This document shows, piece after piece, positions 8,101 to 16,053 of a DNA stretch of 40,366 nucleotides. The stretch lies in assembly GCA_945900775.1 (NCBI GenBank), contig CAMDJP010000026.1, forward strand, positions 1 to 40,366. The letters are read 5' to 3'. Under the pieces are notes generated by a model. The model did not search any database, had not been told where the DNA came from, and saw nothing but the letters and a program-made list of their open reading frames with translations. This stretch comes from Akkermansia muciniphila. GTDB taxonomy: Bacteria; Verrucomicrobiota; Verrucomicrobiia; Limisphaerales; SIAT01. Made by a program: the position numbers and the translations under genes. How positions within the stretch are numbered: position 1 is the stretch's first letter; each line of letters opens with the position of its first letter.

Positions 8101-8468
8101 GCGGTTGTCTTGAGCAGCTTCGCTTGACGAAGCGCGGTGAGATAATCCTTCTCCACGTCTACAAAATTCTTTCCTGTCAGCGAGGCGCGCGCAACGAGGA
8201 TGACCTCGGAGGGTTGCCGCAAGTCGTGCTGGTGGAGCCGGAAACACTCTCGCAAGAGACGCCGGCAGCGGCTACGTACAACCGCCGAACCGAGCTTGCG
8301 CGTGGTAATTACCGCCACGCGGCTGGGACGGCTCGGCGGTAATTCCAGCCAGTTCACAATCAGACAGCCGTGGACGACACGTTGGCCTTTTGATTTGAGC
8401 CGCGCGAAGTCGCGCCCCTGCTTGATGCGCCGCTCGCGCGGCAGAGTCAGCGGGGCGGGGGCGGGCAT
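8097..8468 (-). CDS. rnpA: Ribonuclease P protein component
   Basis: Protein subunit of RNase P that assists the catalytic RNA in removing tRNA 5' leaders. The sequence has the RIKQGRDFARLKSKG start and the RNR-type motif RSRCRRLLRECFR (about 67-79). Length is 123 residues. It begins three bases after the rpmH stop and overlaps yidD by four bases, the standard arrangement. The RNase P RNA gene is not in the window. Confidence 0.93.
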   Translation of the reverse strand: MPAPAPLTLPRERRIKQGRDFARLKSKGQRVVHGCLIVNWLELPPSRPSRVAVITTRKLGSAVVRSRCRRLLRECFRLHQHDLRQPSEVILVARASLTGKNFVDVEKDYLTALRQAKLLKTTA

Positions 8469-8471
8469 AAA

Positions 8472-8609
8472 TCAGACCGGCGTGAGGCGCTTGCGACCCA
8501 CGAGACGGCGGTTGGCGAGCACCTTGCGGCCGCCGCGGGTCTTCATCCGGGCGCGGAAGCCGTGCTGGCGTTGGCGGCGAATCTTCGACGGTTGGTATTG
8601 GCGTTTCAT
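8472..8609 (-). CDS. rpmH: Ribosomal protein bL34
   Basis: A 45-residue basic protein of the large subunit. It starts [18 protein letters not shown], continues with [22 protein letters not shown], and ends TPV before TGA. This is close to the bL34 family consensus (MKRTYQPS, HGFRxRM, GRxVLxxRRxKGRxxL). No strong Shine-Dalgarno is seen. A good promoter lies 55-82 bases upstream, so the rpmH-rnpA-yidD-yidC-jag unit can be transcribed apart from the lipid genes before it. Confidence 0.96.
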   Translation of the reverse strand: MKRQYQPSKIRRQRQHGFRARMKTRGGRKVLANRRLVGRKRLTPV

Positions 8610-8663
8610 ATCTCAGCAAATCTGCGTGGCCCAGCCACAAGTCCGTATTCAACGGAGCGGACG

Positions 8664-8691
8664 ACCTTACCAGTGGCGCAAATAGTGTCAA
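8664..8691 (-). promoter_or_regulatory. Putative sigma70 promoter of rpmH cluster
   Basis: On the minus strand a perfect TTGACA (8686-8691) is followed after 16 bases by TAAGGT (8664-8669). The predicted transcript start leaves a leader of about 50 bases before the rpmH ATG. It lies between the stop of the epimerase gene and rpmH, where the main rpmH promoter is usually found. Confidence 0.65.
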
Positions 8692-8729
8692 GCGATGAAG
8701 GCTGCCGCCGGAACTCACCGACCTGCGTG

Positions 8730-9740
8730 CTAATTCACCTTCGAGTAACCGCATTGGCGGAACCACGCGACGGCGTCCGCGAGCGCGTCCCGCGGCGGTG
8801 TCTGCGGCAGGCCCAGTTCGCGGATTGCCTTGGCCGGGTTGAAGAACATCTTGTAACGAGCCATCCGTACGCCGGCCAACGGCGCGCGCGGCGGTTTCCC
8901 GGTGAAGCGTGCGGCCAGTTCGCCGATGTGCGCGACCATGAGCGGGATGAAATACGGGATGCGGATGCGCGGCGCGGGTACGTTGGAGACCGATTCCAAG
9001 ACGGCGAACGCCTCGCGCATCGTCCAGTTGCCTTCTGCGTGACCGAGAATGTAGCGCTCGCCGATGCGTCCGCGTTCAGCGGCCAGGATGTGGCCAATGG
9101 CGACGTCGCGCACGTGGACCCAGTTCAGCCCCGTATCGAGGTAGGCTGGCATCTGGCGGTTGAGGAAATCCACAATCACTTTGCCCGTTGGTGTCGGCTT
9201 CACATCGCGCGGGCCGACGGGCGCACTCGGATTCACGATGACGACCGGGGCGCCCTTTGCGGCCAACTCACGCGCGACGACTTCCGCGCGCCATTTCGAG
9301 CGTTTGTAATCATTGGTCATCTGCGCCTCGGAAACGGGCGCCATCTCCTCCGACGGCGTCAGGAGGCCATCCGTCTCCTGCGGCAGACCGATGCAGCCGA
9401 CGGTGCTGGTGTACACGATGCGGCTGCAGCCGGCGCCGGTGGCGATCTCGATGACGTTGCGCGTGCCGTCCACGTTCGCGCGGTACATTGGTGCGTAATC
9501 AGCGAGCCAGAGGTGGTAACTAGCAGCAACGTGGAAGCACCAATCGCAGCCGCGCAGGCCGCGCGCGAGAGAATCACGGTCGGTCACATCGCCTGGCACG
9601 GCCTCGTAATCGGCCCCCTCCAGCCCGCGAAGATCGGCGCCGGGGCGCAGCAGCGCGCGTACTCGATGTCCGCGGGCAGTCAGTTCGTGGACGAGGTTCG
9701 CGCCGATGAAACCCGATGCGCCAGTGACGAAGCAGTTCAT
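8730..9740 (-). CDS. HpnA-like NAD-dependent sugar epimerase/dehydratase
   Basis: Extended short-chain dehydrogenase resembling hopanoid-associated epimerase HpnA and dihydroflavonol reductases. The N-terminal Rossmann motif is TGASGFIG (about 6-13), the active site has YTSTVG and YKRSK (Tyr-x-x-x-Lys), and the HpnA-like stretches FHVAASYHLW, NPSAPVGPRDVKPTPTG and YLDTGLNWVHVRDVA are present. Length is 336 residues. It starts nine bases after deoA and is the last gene of the long lipid array. No squalene-hopene cyclase or other hpn gene is in the window, so a hopanoid role is only suggested by family. A nucleotide-sugar or steroid-like substrate is possible. Confidence 0.85.
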   Translation of the reverse strand: MNCFVTGASGFIGANLVHELTARGHRVRALLRPGADLRGLEGADYEAVPGDVTDRDSLARGLRGCDWCFHVAASYHLWLADYAPMYRANVDGTRNVIEIATGAGCSRIVYTSTVGCIGLPQETDGLLTPSEEMAPVSEAQMTNDYKRSKWRAEVVARELAAKGAPVVIVNPSAPVGPRDVKPTPTGKVIVDFLNRQMPAYLDTGLNWVHVRDVAIGHILAAERGRIGERYILGHAEGNWTMREAFAVLESVSNVPAPRIRIPYFIPLMVAHIGELAARFTGKPPRAPLAGVRMARYKMFFNPAKAIRELGLPQTPPRDALADAVAWFRQCGYSKVN

Positions 9741-9749
9741 GAGTTGCGC

Positions 9750-11054
9750 TTAAATCACCTCAGCAATGAGCGGCGCCGGTTCGTGCGGTTCGCGGCTGAA
9801 GGCAAACGCGCCGCGTAGTCGTGCCGCCGCCGATTCCGCTTCAGAACGGGTGCGGGCGTGGACGCGACAAAGCAGGCTGCCAATGCCAAACGGTTCTCCA
9901 AGTTTCGCCAGCATGTCCACGCCAACTGCGCAATGGATAACGGATTCCTTCGTCATGCGACCACCACCGAGGTCGCGCACGACTTCGCCGATGATTCTTG
10001 CATCGCAGCGGCTGATAAAGCCTTCCTCAGATGTGGTAACTTCGAGGACGACGGGCGCGGTGTGGTCGAGTGCGAGTTGGCAATGGAAGGCGTCGAGATC
10101 GGCCCCTTGCGCTACGATGAGCTCGTTAAATTTCGTGCGGGGCGCGCCGCTGGCAAGGCATTGCAGCGAGACCGCACGGGCCGCCGCGAGCTCCGGTTTC
10201 TTGCCGGTGAGCACGAGCAGATGGGCGGCGGAATCCACGACGAGTTCCTGAAAATCGTCGGGGCCATAGCCCTCGAGACAACGGACGGACTCCTTCACCT
10301 CGAGCCAATTCCCAGCGCTGCGACCAATCGGCGCATCCATCGCGGTGATTAACGTGCGCGTCTTCACGCCGCACTCGGCGGCAAGAGAGGCGATGGAGTG
10401 GGCTAGTGCGCGGGCCTCGTCACGTGTCCGCATAAAGGCGGCGGCGCCGAACTTCACATCCATCACCAGCGCGCCGATTCCCTCGGCAAGTTTCTTGGAG
10501 AGAATGCTCGCGGTGATAAGTGGGATGCTGGGGACGGTGCCGGTGACGTCGCGCAGGGCGTAGAGAAGTTTGTCGGCGGGAACCATCGTCTCGGTCTGGC
10601 CGCCCATCGCGACACCGATGGCTTGCACCTGCGCGATGAGGCGCTCCGGCGCGAGTTGCGTGGTGAGTCCAGGGATGGATTCGAGCTTGTCGAGCGTGCC
10701 GCCGGTGATCCCGAGGCCGCGGCCAGAGATCATCGGTACGCGGAAGCCGAGGCAGGCCAATAGCGGCGCGAGTGCGAGCGAGACCTTGTCGCCGACGCCG
10801 CCGGTGGAATGCTTATCCACGAGGGGGCGCGGATCGTCGGGAAAGCGTAGCGTCTCACCCGAGTCGCGCATCGCGAGCGTGAGAGTGCGGGTTTCCTCGT
10901 TGGTCAACCCGCGGAAAAAAACCGCCATGAGAAAGGCGGCCATCTGGTGGTCGGAGATGTGGCCATGGGCGAAGGCGCGGACTATCTCCTGCCATTGGGC
11001 GGGTGTCAGCGCGGCTCCGTCGCGTTTGGCCTCGATCAGGGGGAGGAAATTCAT
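9750..11054 (-). CDS. deoA: Thymidine / pyrimidine-nucleoside phosphorylase
   Basis: Phosphorolyses thymidine or uridine to the base plus (deoxy)ribose-1-phosphate. The family signature SGRGLGITGGTLDKLESIPG is near residues 110-130, and the phosphate-binding stretch KHSTGGVGDKVSL lies before it. The N-terminal helical domain, glycine-rich alpha/beta domain and C-terminal domain account for the normal 434 residues. Whether it prefers thymidine alone or both pyrimidine nucleosides is not settled by eye. It lies between fabF (23 bases) and the epimerase (9 bases), an unusual place for a salvage enzyme. Confidence 0.93.
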   Translation of the reverse strand: MNFLPLIEAKRDGAALTPAQWQEIVRAFAHGHISDHQMAAFLMAVFFRGLTNEETRTLTLAMRDSGETLRFPDDPRPLVDKHSTGGVGDKVSLALAPLLACLGFRVPMISGRGLGITGGTLDKLESIPGLTTQLAPERLIAQVQAIGVAMGGQTETMVPADKLLYALRDVTGTVPSIPLITASILSKKLAEGIGALVMDVKFGAAAFMRTRDEARALAHSIASLAAECGVKTRTLITAMDAPIGRSAGNWLEVKESVRCLEGYGPDDFQELVVDSAAHLLVLTGKKPELAAARAVSLQCLASGAPRTKFNELIVAQGADLDAFHCQLALDHTAPVVLEVTTSEEGFISRCDARIIGEVVRDLGGGRMTKESVIHCAVGVDMLAKLGEPFGIGSLLCRVHARTRSEAESAAARLRGAFAFSREPHEPAPLIAEVI

Positions 11055-11077
11055 GCGCGCCTTCGAGGCGCGCGAAA

Positions 11078-12331
11078 CTAACCGTTGAACCGCTTCGCCG
11101 CAATAGTGGCGTTATGGCCGCCGAACCCGAAGGAGTTGTTCAGGACGGCGGTGATGGCCATCGGCCGCGCCTGATTCGGAACGCAGTCGAGGTCGCACTG
11201 CGGGTCGGGATTTTCGTAATTGATGGTGGGCGGAGCGATCTGGGTCTGGAGTGCCTTCGTGCAAACAGCCATCTCGATCGCGCCGGCAGCGCCGAGCATG
11301 TGGCCGGTCGCGCCTTTGGTGGAACTGACGGCGAGCTTCTTGGCGTGGTCGCCGAAGACGCTCTTGATTGCTTGTGTCTCGCAGACGTCGCCCTGCGGTG
11401 TGGAAGTACCGTGGGCGTTGATATAGGAAATCTCGTCGGGGCGCAGACCGGCGGAGCGCAGGGCCATCTTCATGCAGCGCGCGGCGCCTTCGCCCTCGGG
11501 CGAGGGGGCGGTGATATGGTTAGCGTCGGCGGTGTTGCCATAGCCGACGATCTCGCAGTAGATACGCGCGCCGCGGGCCTTGGCGTGCTCCAGTTCCTCG
11601 AGCGCGAGGACGCCGGCGCCTTCACCCATCACGAAACCGTCGCGCTGCGAATCGAACGGCCGCGAGGCGCGCTTGGGTTCGTTGTTGCGTGTGCTGAGCG
11701 CTCGCATCGCGGCGAAACCGCTCATGCTCAGCGGGACGATGGCGGCCTCGGTGCCGCCAGCAAAAATCACATTCGCGTCGCCCATCTTGATGGTGCGCCA
11801 GGCTTCGCCGAGCGCGTGGGTGCTGGTGGCGCAGGCGGAGCAGGTGGCGACGTTCGGGCCGCGCAGCTTGTAGTACATCGAGAACATGCCGCTGGCCATG
11901 TTCAGGATGAGCATCGGAATCATGAACGGCGAAACGCGGCTGGGGCCTTTTTCCAAAAGCACCGAATGTTGCGCCTCGGTGGTTGAGAGACCGCCGATAC
12001 CCGAGCCGATGAAACAGCCGATTTGGTCGCGATCGACTTTCTCGAGGTCGAGTCCGGAGTCCTGCAATGCGCGCCAACCGGCGTACACGCCGAATTGGGT
12101 GAAGCGGTCGGTGCGGCGGAGATCCTTGGGCGAGGGGAAGGCCGGCGCGGCGTCGAAATTTTTGACCTCCGCGGCAATTTGGCAATCGTACTTAGAAACG
12201 TCGAAGAGGGTGATGCGGTCGATACCGCAGTGGCCTTCGAGGATGTTCTTCCAGAAGGTATCAATCTCCGTGCCGAGCGCCGAGATGACGCCGATGCCCG
12301 TGACCACCACTCTGCGTTCCGTGCCTGCCAT
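11078..12331 (-). CDS. fabF: 3-oxoacyl-ACP synthase II (KAS II)
   Basis: Condenses malonyl-ACP with acyl-ACP in fatty acid elongation. The catalytic triad is visible: Cys167 in TCSACATSTH, one His in HGTSTPQGD and one in TKGATGHMLGAAG. The C-terminal NNSFGFGGHN is also typical. Length is 417 residues. The ATG sits directly after the T-tract of a strong hairpin, and no Shine-Dalgarno can be recognised. It ends the fabD-fabG-acpP-fabF run. Confidence 0.96.
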   Translation of the reverse strand: MAGTERRVVVTGIGVISALGTEIDTFWKNILEGHCGIDRITLFDVSKYDCQIAAEVKNFDAAPAFPSPKDLRRTDRFTQFGVYAGWRALQDSGLDLEKVDRDQIGCFIGSGIGGLSTTEAQHSVLLEKGPSRVSPFMIPMLILNMASGMFSMYYKLRGPNVATCSACATSTHALGEAWRTIKMGDANVIFAGGTEAAIVPLSMSGFAAMRALSTRNNEPKRASRPFDSQRDGFVMGEGAGVLALEELEHAKARGARIYCEIVGYGNTADANHITAPSPEGEGAARCMKMALRSAGLRPDEISYINAHGTSTPQGDVCETQAIKSVFGDHAKKLAVSSTKGATGHMLGAAGAIEMAVCTKALQTQIAPPTINYENPDPQCDLDCVPNQARPMAITAVLNNSFGFGGHNATIAAKRFNG

Positions 12332-12379
12332 AAAAACGAGGGGGGCGGCTTGAGCTGACCTCAGTTCGAGCCGCCCCCC
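12332..12379 (-). terminator. Strong hairpin and T-tract between acpP and fabF
   Basis: AGCCGCCCCCC (12369-12379) pairs over 11 bases with GGGGGGCGGCT (12340-12350). An inner CTGA/TCAG stem lies in the 18-base loop. On the minus strand the hairpin is followed by TCGTTTTT, and the last T touches the fabF ATG. It has the form of a rho-independent terminator lying 14 bases after the acpP stop. Read-through would be needed for fabF unless fabF has another promoter. Confidence 0.8.
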
Positions 12380-12393
12380 GAAAATTGCGCCTG

Positions 12394-12645
12394 CTACTTG
12401 GCGCTCTCTTCGACGTACCTGATGACGTCGCCGACGCTCTGGAGCTTCTCAGCCTCAACGTCGGGGATTTCCTTGCCGAACTCTTCCTCCAAGGCCATCA
12501 CCAACTCGACGGTATCGAGGGAGTCGGCGCCCAAGTCCTCAATGAACTTAGCTTCCGGAGAAATCTGCTCCGGCTTCACGCCGAGTTGTGCGACGATGAT
12601 ATCCTTGACCCGTTGTTCGATGGATTTTTCAGATTTTTCAGACAT
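12394..12645 (-). CDS. acpP: Acyl carrier protein
   Basis: Carries acyl chains on a 4'-phosphopantetheine arm in type II fatty acid synthesis. Ser42 in the [10 protein letters not shown] motif is the attachment site. The acidic four-helix sequence and 83-residue length are typical, with a short extra N-terminus (MSEKSEK). The gene is flanked by its own candidate promoter (12669-12697) and a strong terminator (12332-12379). This fits the high ACP level that cells need. Confidence 0.97.
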   Translation of the reverse strand: MSEKSEKSIEQRVKDIIVAQLGVKPEQISPEAKFIEDLGADSLDTVELVMALEEEFGKEIPDVEAEKLQSVGDVIRYVEESAK

Positions 12646-12668
12646 AAATCTTTGGTAAGACTGGCTCG

Positions 12669-12697
12669 TCTCTACGCAAGCCCTCTTGGGGCGTCAA
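12669..12697 (-). promoter_or_regulatory. Putative promoter of acpP
   Basis: In the 87-base gap between fabG and acpP, the minus strand has TTGACG (12692-12697), a 17-base spacer and TAGAGA (12669-12674). The -35 is close to consensus and the -10 only moderate. The predicted leader is about 17 bases. Confidence 0.45.
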
Positions 12698-12732
12698 GCG
12701 TCGAATCGCAAAATATTTCCAAGGTTACCGGC

Positions 12733-13479
12733 TTAGGACATCACCATCCCGCCATCTACCGAGAGCACCTGGCCGGTGATATAGCGCGCCGCTGGGCTGG
12801 CGAGGAAGAGCGCCGCGTTGGCGATGTCCTCCGTCTGACCGAGTCTGCCGAGCGGGATGTTCTTGAGCAACTCGGTCTTCATTTCTTCTTTGAGCACCGC
12901 GGTCATGTCGGTCTCGATGAAGCCGGGCGCGAGCGCGTTCGCGGTGATGCCGCGGCTGGCGAGTTCTCTGGCGGTCGCCTTCGTGAAGCCGATTAGGCCC
13001 GCCTTGCTCGCCGAGTAGTTTGCTTGCCCCGCATTGCCGATGAGGCCGATGACCGAGGCGATGTTGATGATTCGTCCGCTGCGTTGCTTGATGAACGGCC
13101 GCACGAAGGCTTTGGTGAAGAGGAATGCCCCTTTCAGATTCGTGTCCAGCACCGTGTCCCAGTCCGCGTCGCTCATCCGCATGAGCAGGCCGTCGCGCGT
13201 GACGCCGGCGTTGTTCACGAGGATGTCCACGCGGCCGCACTCGGCGAGAATCTTCTCGCCCGCCGCCGCCACCGCAGCGGCGTCCGTCACATCCACGGCA
13301 TGCGCCCACGCCTTTCGGCCGAGCGTGCGGATCTCGCCGGCGACCTTTTCCGAGTTCTCCGCGGTGCGGGAGACGCAGACGACGTCCGCCCCCTCGGCGG
13401 CGAATTTCAGGGCGACGGCCCGGCCGATACCGCGGCCCGCGCCGGTGACGACCGCGATCTGATTGGCAAGTTGACTCAT
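12733..13479 (-). CDS. fabG: 3-oxoacyl-ACP reductase
   Basis: NADPH-dependent reduction of 3-oxoacyl-ACP in fatty acid elongation. The classical SDR features are all present: cofactor motif TGAGRGIG (12-19), NNAG (89-92), catalytic Ser142, Tyr155 and Lys159 in NYSASKAG, and the C-terminal GQVLSVDGGMVMS. Length is 248 residues. Its place between fabD and acpP supports FabG over other SDRs. Confidence 0.95.
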   Translation of the reverse strand: MSQLANQIAVVTGAGRGIGRAVALKFAAEGADVVCVSRTAENSEKVAGEIRTLGRKAWAHAVDVTDAAAVAAAGEKILAECGRVDILVNNAGVTRDGLLMRMSDADWDTVLDTNLKGAFLFTKAFVRPFIKQRSGRIINIASVIGLIGNAGQANYSASKAGLIGFTKATARELASRGITANALAPGFIETDMTAVLKEEMKTELLKNIPLGRLGQTEDIANAALFLASPAARYITGQVLSVDGGMVMS

Positions 13480-13550
13480 AGTTGGTTGTGGATTTTCGAC
13501 GGAATTGACCAGATGAACAGAACTATCTTGGCTGCTGGCGTCTTAGCGAT

Positions 13551-14480
13551 TCAACCTCCGAGCGCTTTCACGGTTGCTTCGAGGCTGGGCGTGTCGGCCA
13601 CGTTGAGCACCTGCGCGGTCTTGTCAATCCGCTTCATGAAGCCGGTGAGCGCCGTGCCCGGCCCAAGTTCGATGAAACGCGTGAAACCCTGTGCGAGCAG
13701 ATAGCGGACGGATTCCTCCCAACGCACCGACGAGGTGACCTGCTCGACCAGCCGCTGGTGAATCTCGCCGCAGGTCGCGTGCGGTTGGGCGGTGACATTG
13801 GCGATGACCGGTACGGATGGCAGGTTCAGCGGGATGGCTCCAAGCGCCTCGCGCAACTTCGGCTGTGCGCTGGCCATTAGTTTTGAGTGATACGCGCCGG
13901 CGACCGTCAGAGCCAATGCACGCTTAGCGCCCCGCGTTTTCGCCAGCTCGCAGGCTGTGTTGATTTTCTCCAGTTCGCCGGAGATGACAAGTTGACCAGG
14001 GCAGTTGAGGTTCGCTAACTCGACGCCGGCCTCGGCGCAGACCTCGCGTGTCGGTCCCTCGTCGAGCCCGATGATCGCCGCCATGCCGCCGCGCGTCGCC
14101 TCGCACGCCTCCTGCATGAATCGCCCGCGCTGGCGCACCACACGCAGGCCATCCTCGAACGACATCACGCCCGCCGCGGTGAGCGCGCTGAACTCGCCGA
14201 GCGAGAGACCGGCCGTGGCTTCGAAGTTCAGATTCGGCACACGCTCCTTGAGCAACTCAAGCGCGACCCAACTCAAGAGGAAGATGCCTGGCTGGGCGTT
14301 CTCGGTTTTCGTCAACTCGGACTCCGGGCCCGCGAAGCAGACTTGGGCGAGGTCGTAGCCAAGCGCAGCGTTGGCCCGGTCGAAGAGCGTCTTGGCAATC
14401 GGAAACTGTGCGGCAAGGTCTTTGCCCATACCGACGGTTTGGGCCCCTTGTCCGGCGAACAGCAATGCGGTCTTGCTCAT
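13551..14480 (-). CDS. fabD: Malonyl-CoA:ACP transacylase
   Basis: Loads malonyl groups from CoA to ACP. The GQGAQTVGMGK opening and the nucleophile elbow GLSLGE (Ser93) are typical, with the catalytic His in AGAYHSKLM near residue 200. Length is 309 residues. It follows the first PlsC gene by 78 bases, in which a promoter-like pair is found. Confidence 0.95.
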   Translation of the reverse strand: MSKTALLFAGQGAQTVGMGKDLAAQFPIAKTLFDRANAALGYDLAQVCFAGPESELTKTENAQPGIFLLSWVALELLKERVPNLNFEATAGLSLGEFSALTAAGVMSFEDGLRVVRQRGRFMQEACEATRGGMAAIIGLDEGPTREVCAEAGVELANLNCPGQLVISGELEKINTACELAKTRGAKRALALTVAGAYHSKLMASAQPKLREALGAIPLNLPSVPVIANVTAQPHATCGEIHQRLVEQVTSSVRWEESVRYLLAQGFTRFIELGPGTALTGFMKRIDKTAQVLNVADTPSLEATVKALGG

Positions 14481-14490
14481 AAACGGCGTG

Positions 14491-14518
14491 ACTAAACACG
14501 AAGAGGCGGTTTTGTGAA
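14491..14518 (-). promoter_or_regulatory. Putative promoter of fabD
   Basis: On the minus strand TTCACA (14513-14518), a 16-base spacer and TTTAGT (14491-14496) lie just upstream of fabD. They match the consensus at five and four of six positions. If real, fatty acid synthesis genes can be expressed apart from the ether-lipid genes upstream. Confidence 0.45.
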
Positions 14519-14558
14519 AGTCACGAATTCGGGGACGAGCTCGGTGAATAGCGTGTGA

Positions 14559-15212
14559 TTACGGGAACTCCGTCTTGTCCTCACAAGGCTCGAGCCGACC
14601 GATGCCCCGCATCAGTTCATCGGCGGCGACTTGGTAAAGCTGTTTGAGGCGTTCCTTCGTACAGGTTTTGGCCTCGGCCCGGAGCGCGGTGAAATCCATC
14701 GGCCTGCCGAATTTCACGGCGGCGGTCTTCGGTCGCGGGATTGTGAGATGCCTGCCGTACGCCTCGAACATGCCAAAGAGACGGACGGGGACCACGGGCG
14801 CGGTCGATTTCAGGATGACGAGACCGATACCAGCGCGAGCAGTTTGAATCTGCCCGTCATGGGAGCGCGTGCCTTCGGGGAAGATGAGAATGGCGTTGCC
14901 GGCAAGAAGGCGATCAAAAATAGCCCTCAGGCCCTTGCCTCCTCCGCCGTCGCGATCCACGGGGATGGAGTTCCATGAACGCAGAATCATGCCGCTCATT
15001 GGATGGCGGAAGAGCGACTCGCGCGCGAGGTAGCAGAGCTGGCGGGGCAATGACGAGCCGATGAACGGCGGGTCGATGAAGCTGACGTGGTTCGAGGCGA
15101 GGATGACCGGCCCGTTGAGTGGTACGCGGTCTCGATGATAAATGCGCGCGCGGAAGTAAAATCGGCAGAGCGCGCGGAAAGAAGTCCAGGCGACCAGGTA
15201 ACTCAGATTCAT
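14559..15212 (-). CDS. plsC: PlsC-type 1-acylglycerol-3-phosphate acyltransferase (first copy)
   Basis: Membrane-associated acyltransferase expected to acylate the sn-2 position of lysophosphatidate or its 1-alkyl analogue. The HX4D catalytic motif is in SNHVSFIDPP (His42, Asp47), and the substrate-binding motif FPEGTRS is at 111-117. Length is 217 residues with a hydrophobic start. It is 25 bases after the short-chain reductase gene. Its position at the end of the alkyl-DHAP synthase-reductase series would suit the final sn-2 acylation step, which is an inference. Confidence 0.88.
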   Translation of the reverse strand: MNLSYLVAWTSFRALCRFYFRARIYHRDRVPLNGPVILASNHVSFIDPPFIGSSLPRQLCYLARESLFRHPMSGMILRSWNSIPVDRDGGGGKGLRAIFDRLLAGNAILIFPEGTRSHDGQIQTARAGIGLVILKSTAPVVPVRLFGMFEAYGRHLTIPRPKTAAVKFGRPMDFTALRAEAKTCTKERLKQLYQVAADELMRGIGRLEPCEDKTEFP

Positions 15213-15237
15213 GCGTGTCGCGGTCCTCCTTGGTTTA

Positions 15238-16053
15238 TCAATCGCCGACCTGTTGTGAGGCGACGCGTTTCTGGATGCTGCGGCGGAGCATCCGCGGCAA
15301 TGCCAGCCGCGCCCACGGCAACCAGCGATATTTGTTCGGTATGAAAAGCTGTTCCTTGCGCGCGGTCATCGCGGCGAGAATCCGCGTGGCGCATTCTTCC
15401 GCGGGAACGGCATCGCTCGTGTGGCTGCGGCGGGCGTCGCCCGTTTTCGCGCCGGCTTCGCAGAAGGCGTGCGAGCGCAATTCTGTACCGGAAATCCAGC
15501 TCGGATAAACGGCGAGAATGTCCACGCCGCTGCCGTCGAGTTCCATCCGCAGGCTTTCCAGAAAACCGTCGAGCGCGTGCTTCGCGGCGGTGTAGCCGGT
15601 GTGGGCGGGTGCGCCGATCTTGGATTGCAGCGAAGCGATAGCGACGAAGAGGCCGCGGCTTTTGCGCAGGTGCAGCAGCGCGGGGTGCAGGCAGTGAACC
15701 GCGCCGAGATAGTTCACGTCGATGAGTTTTCGGAAGAGCGCGAGATCGCGGGTGTCCTCGAATCGCGCCCACATGCTGACGCCGGCGTTGGCGATGAGAT
15801 AGTCGAGCGCGCCGAATCGGGCGACAGTTTCCGTGATCAGCCGCACACAGTCTCCAGATTGCGTGACGTCGCCAACCACGACGAGCGGTTCGGGTGCGCC
15901 AGCTTGCTGGCAGAGGTGAGCGGTTTCGCGCAAGGCGGTTTCATTGCGTGCGAAAAGCGCGAGGCGCGCGCCATCGCGTGCAAGTTGCACGGCGAGTTCA
16001 CGGCCGAGTCCTGCTGAAGCGCCGGTGATGGCGATGGATTTGCCTGCGAACAT
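15238..16053 (-). CDS. Short-chain dehydrogenase, candidate alkyl/acyl-DHAP reductase
   Basis: Classical SDR of 271 residues with TGASAGLG (10-17), IANAG (87-91), Ser141, and Tyr154-x-x-x-Lys158 in GYTAAKHAL. The ATG overlaps the stop of the flavoprotein gene by one base (TGATG), so the two are translationally coupled. The stretch ARLALFARNETALRETAHLCQQ recalls the DHRS7 type of SDR; mammalian DHRS7B (PexRAP) reduces acyl- and alkyl-DHAP. The specific role is inferred from coupling to the AGPS-like gene. Without that context it would be called only an SDR oxidoreductase. Confidence 0.75.
   Translation of the reverse strand: MFAGKSIAITGASAGLGRELAVQLARDGARLALFARNETALRETAHLCQQAGAPEPLVVVGDVTQSGDCVRLITETVARFGALDYLIANAGVSMWARFEDTRDLALFRKLIDVNYLGAVHCLHPALLHLRKSRGLFVAIASLQSKIGAPAHTGYTAAKHALDGFLESLRMELDGSGVDILAVYPSWISGTELRSHAFCEAGAKTGDARRSHTSDAVPAEECATRILAAMTARKEQLFIPNKYRWLPWARLALPRMLRRSIQKRVASQQVGD

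Noticed and set aside
10811-10820. DnaA-box-like TTATCCACG near the rpmH cluster, as a hint of oriC
   Set aside because: It is a single imperfect copy inside the conserved coding sequence of the phosphorylase (DKHSTGG). No box cluster, AT-rich region or dnaA gene accompanies it.
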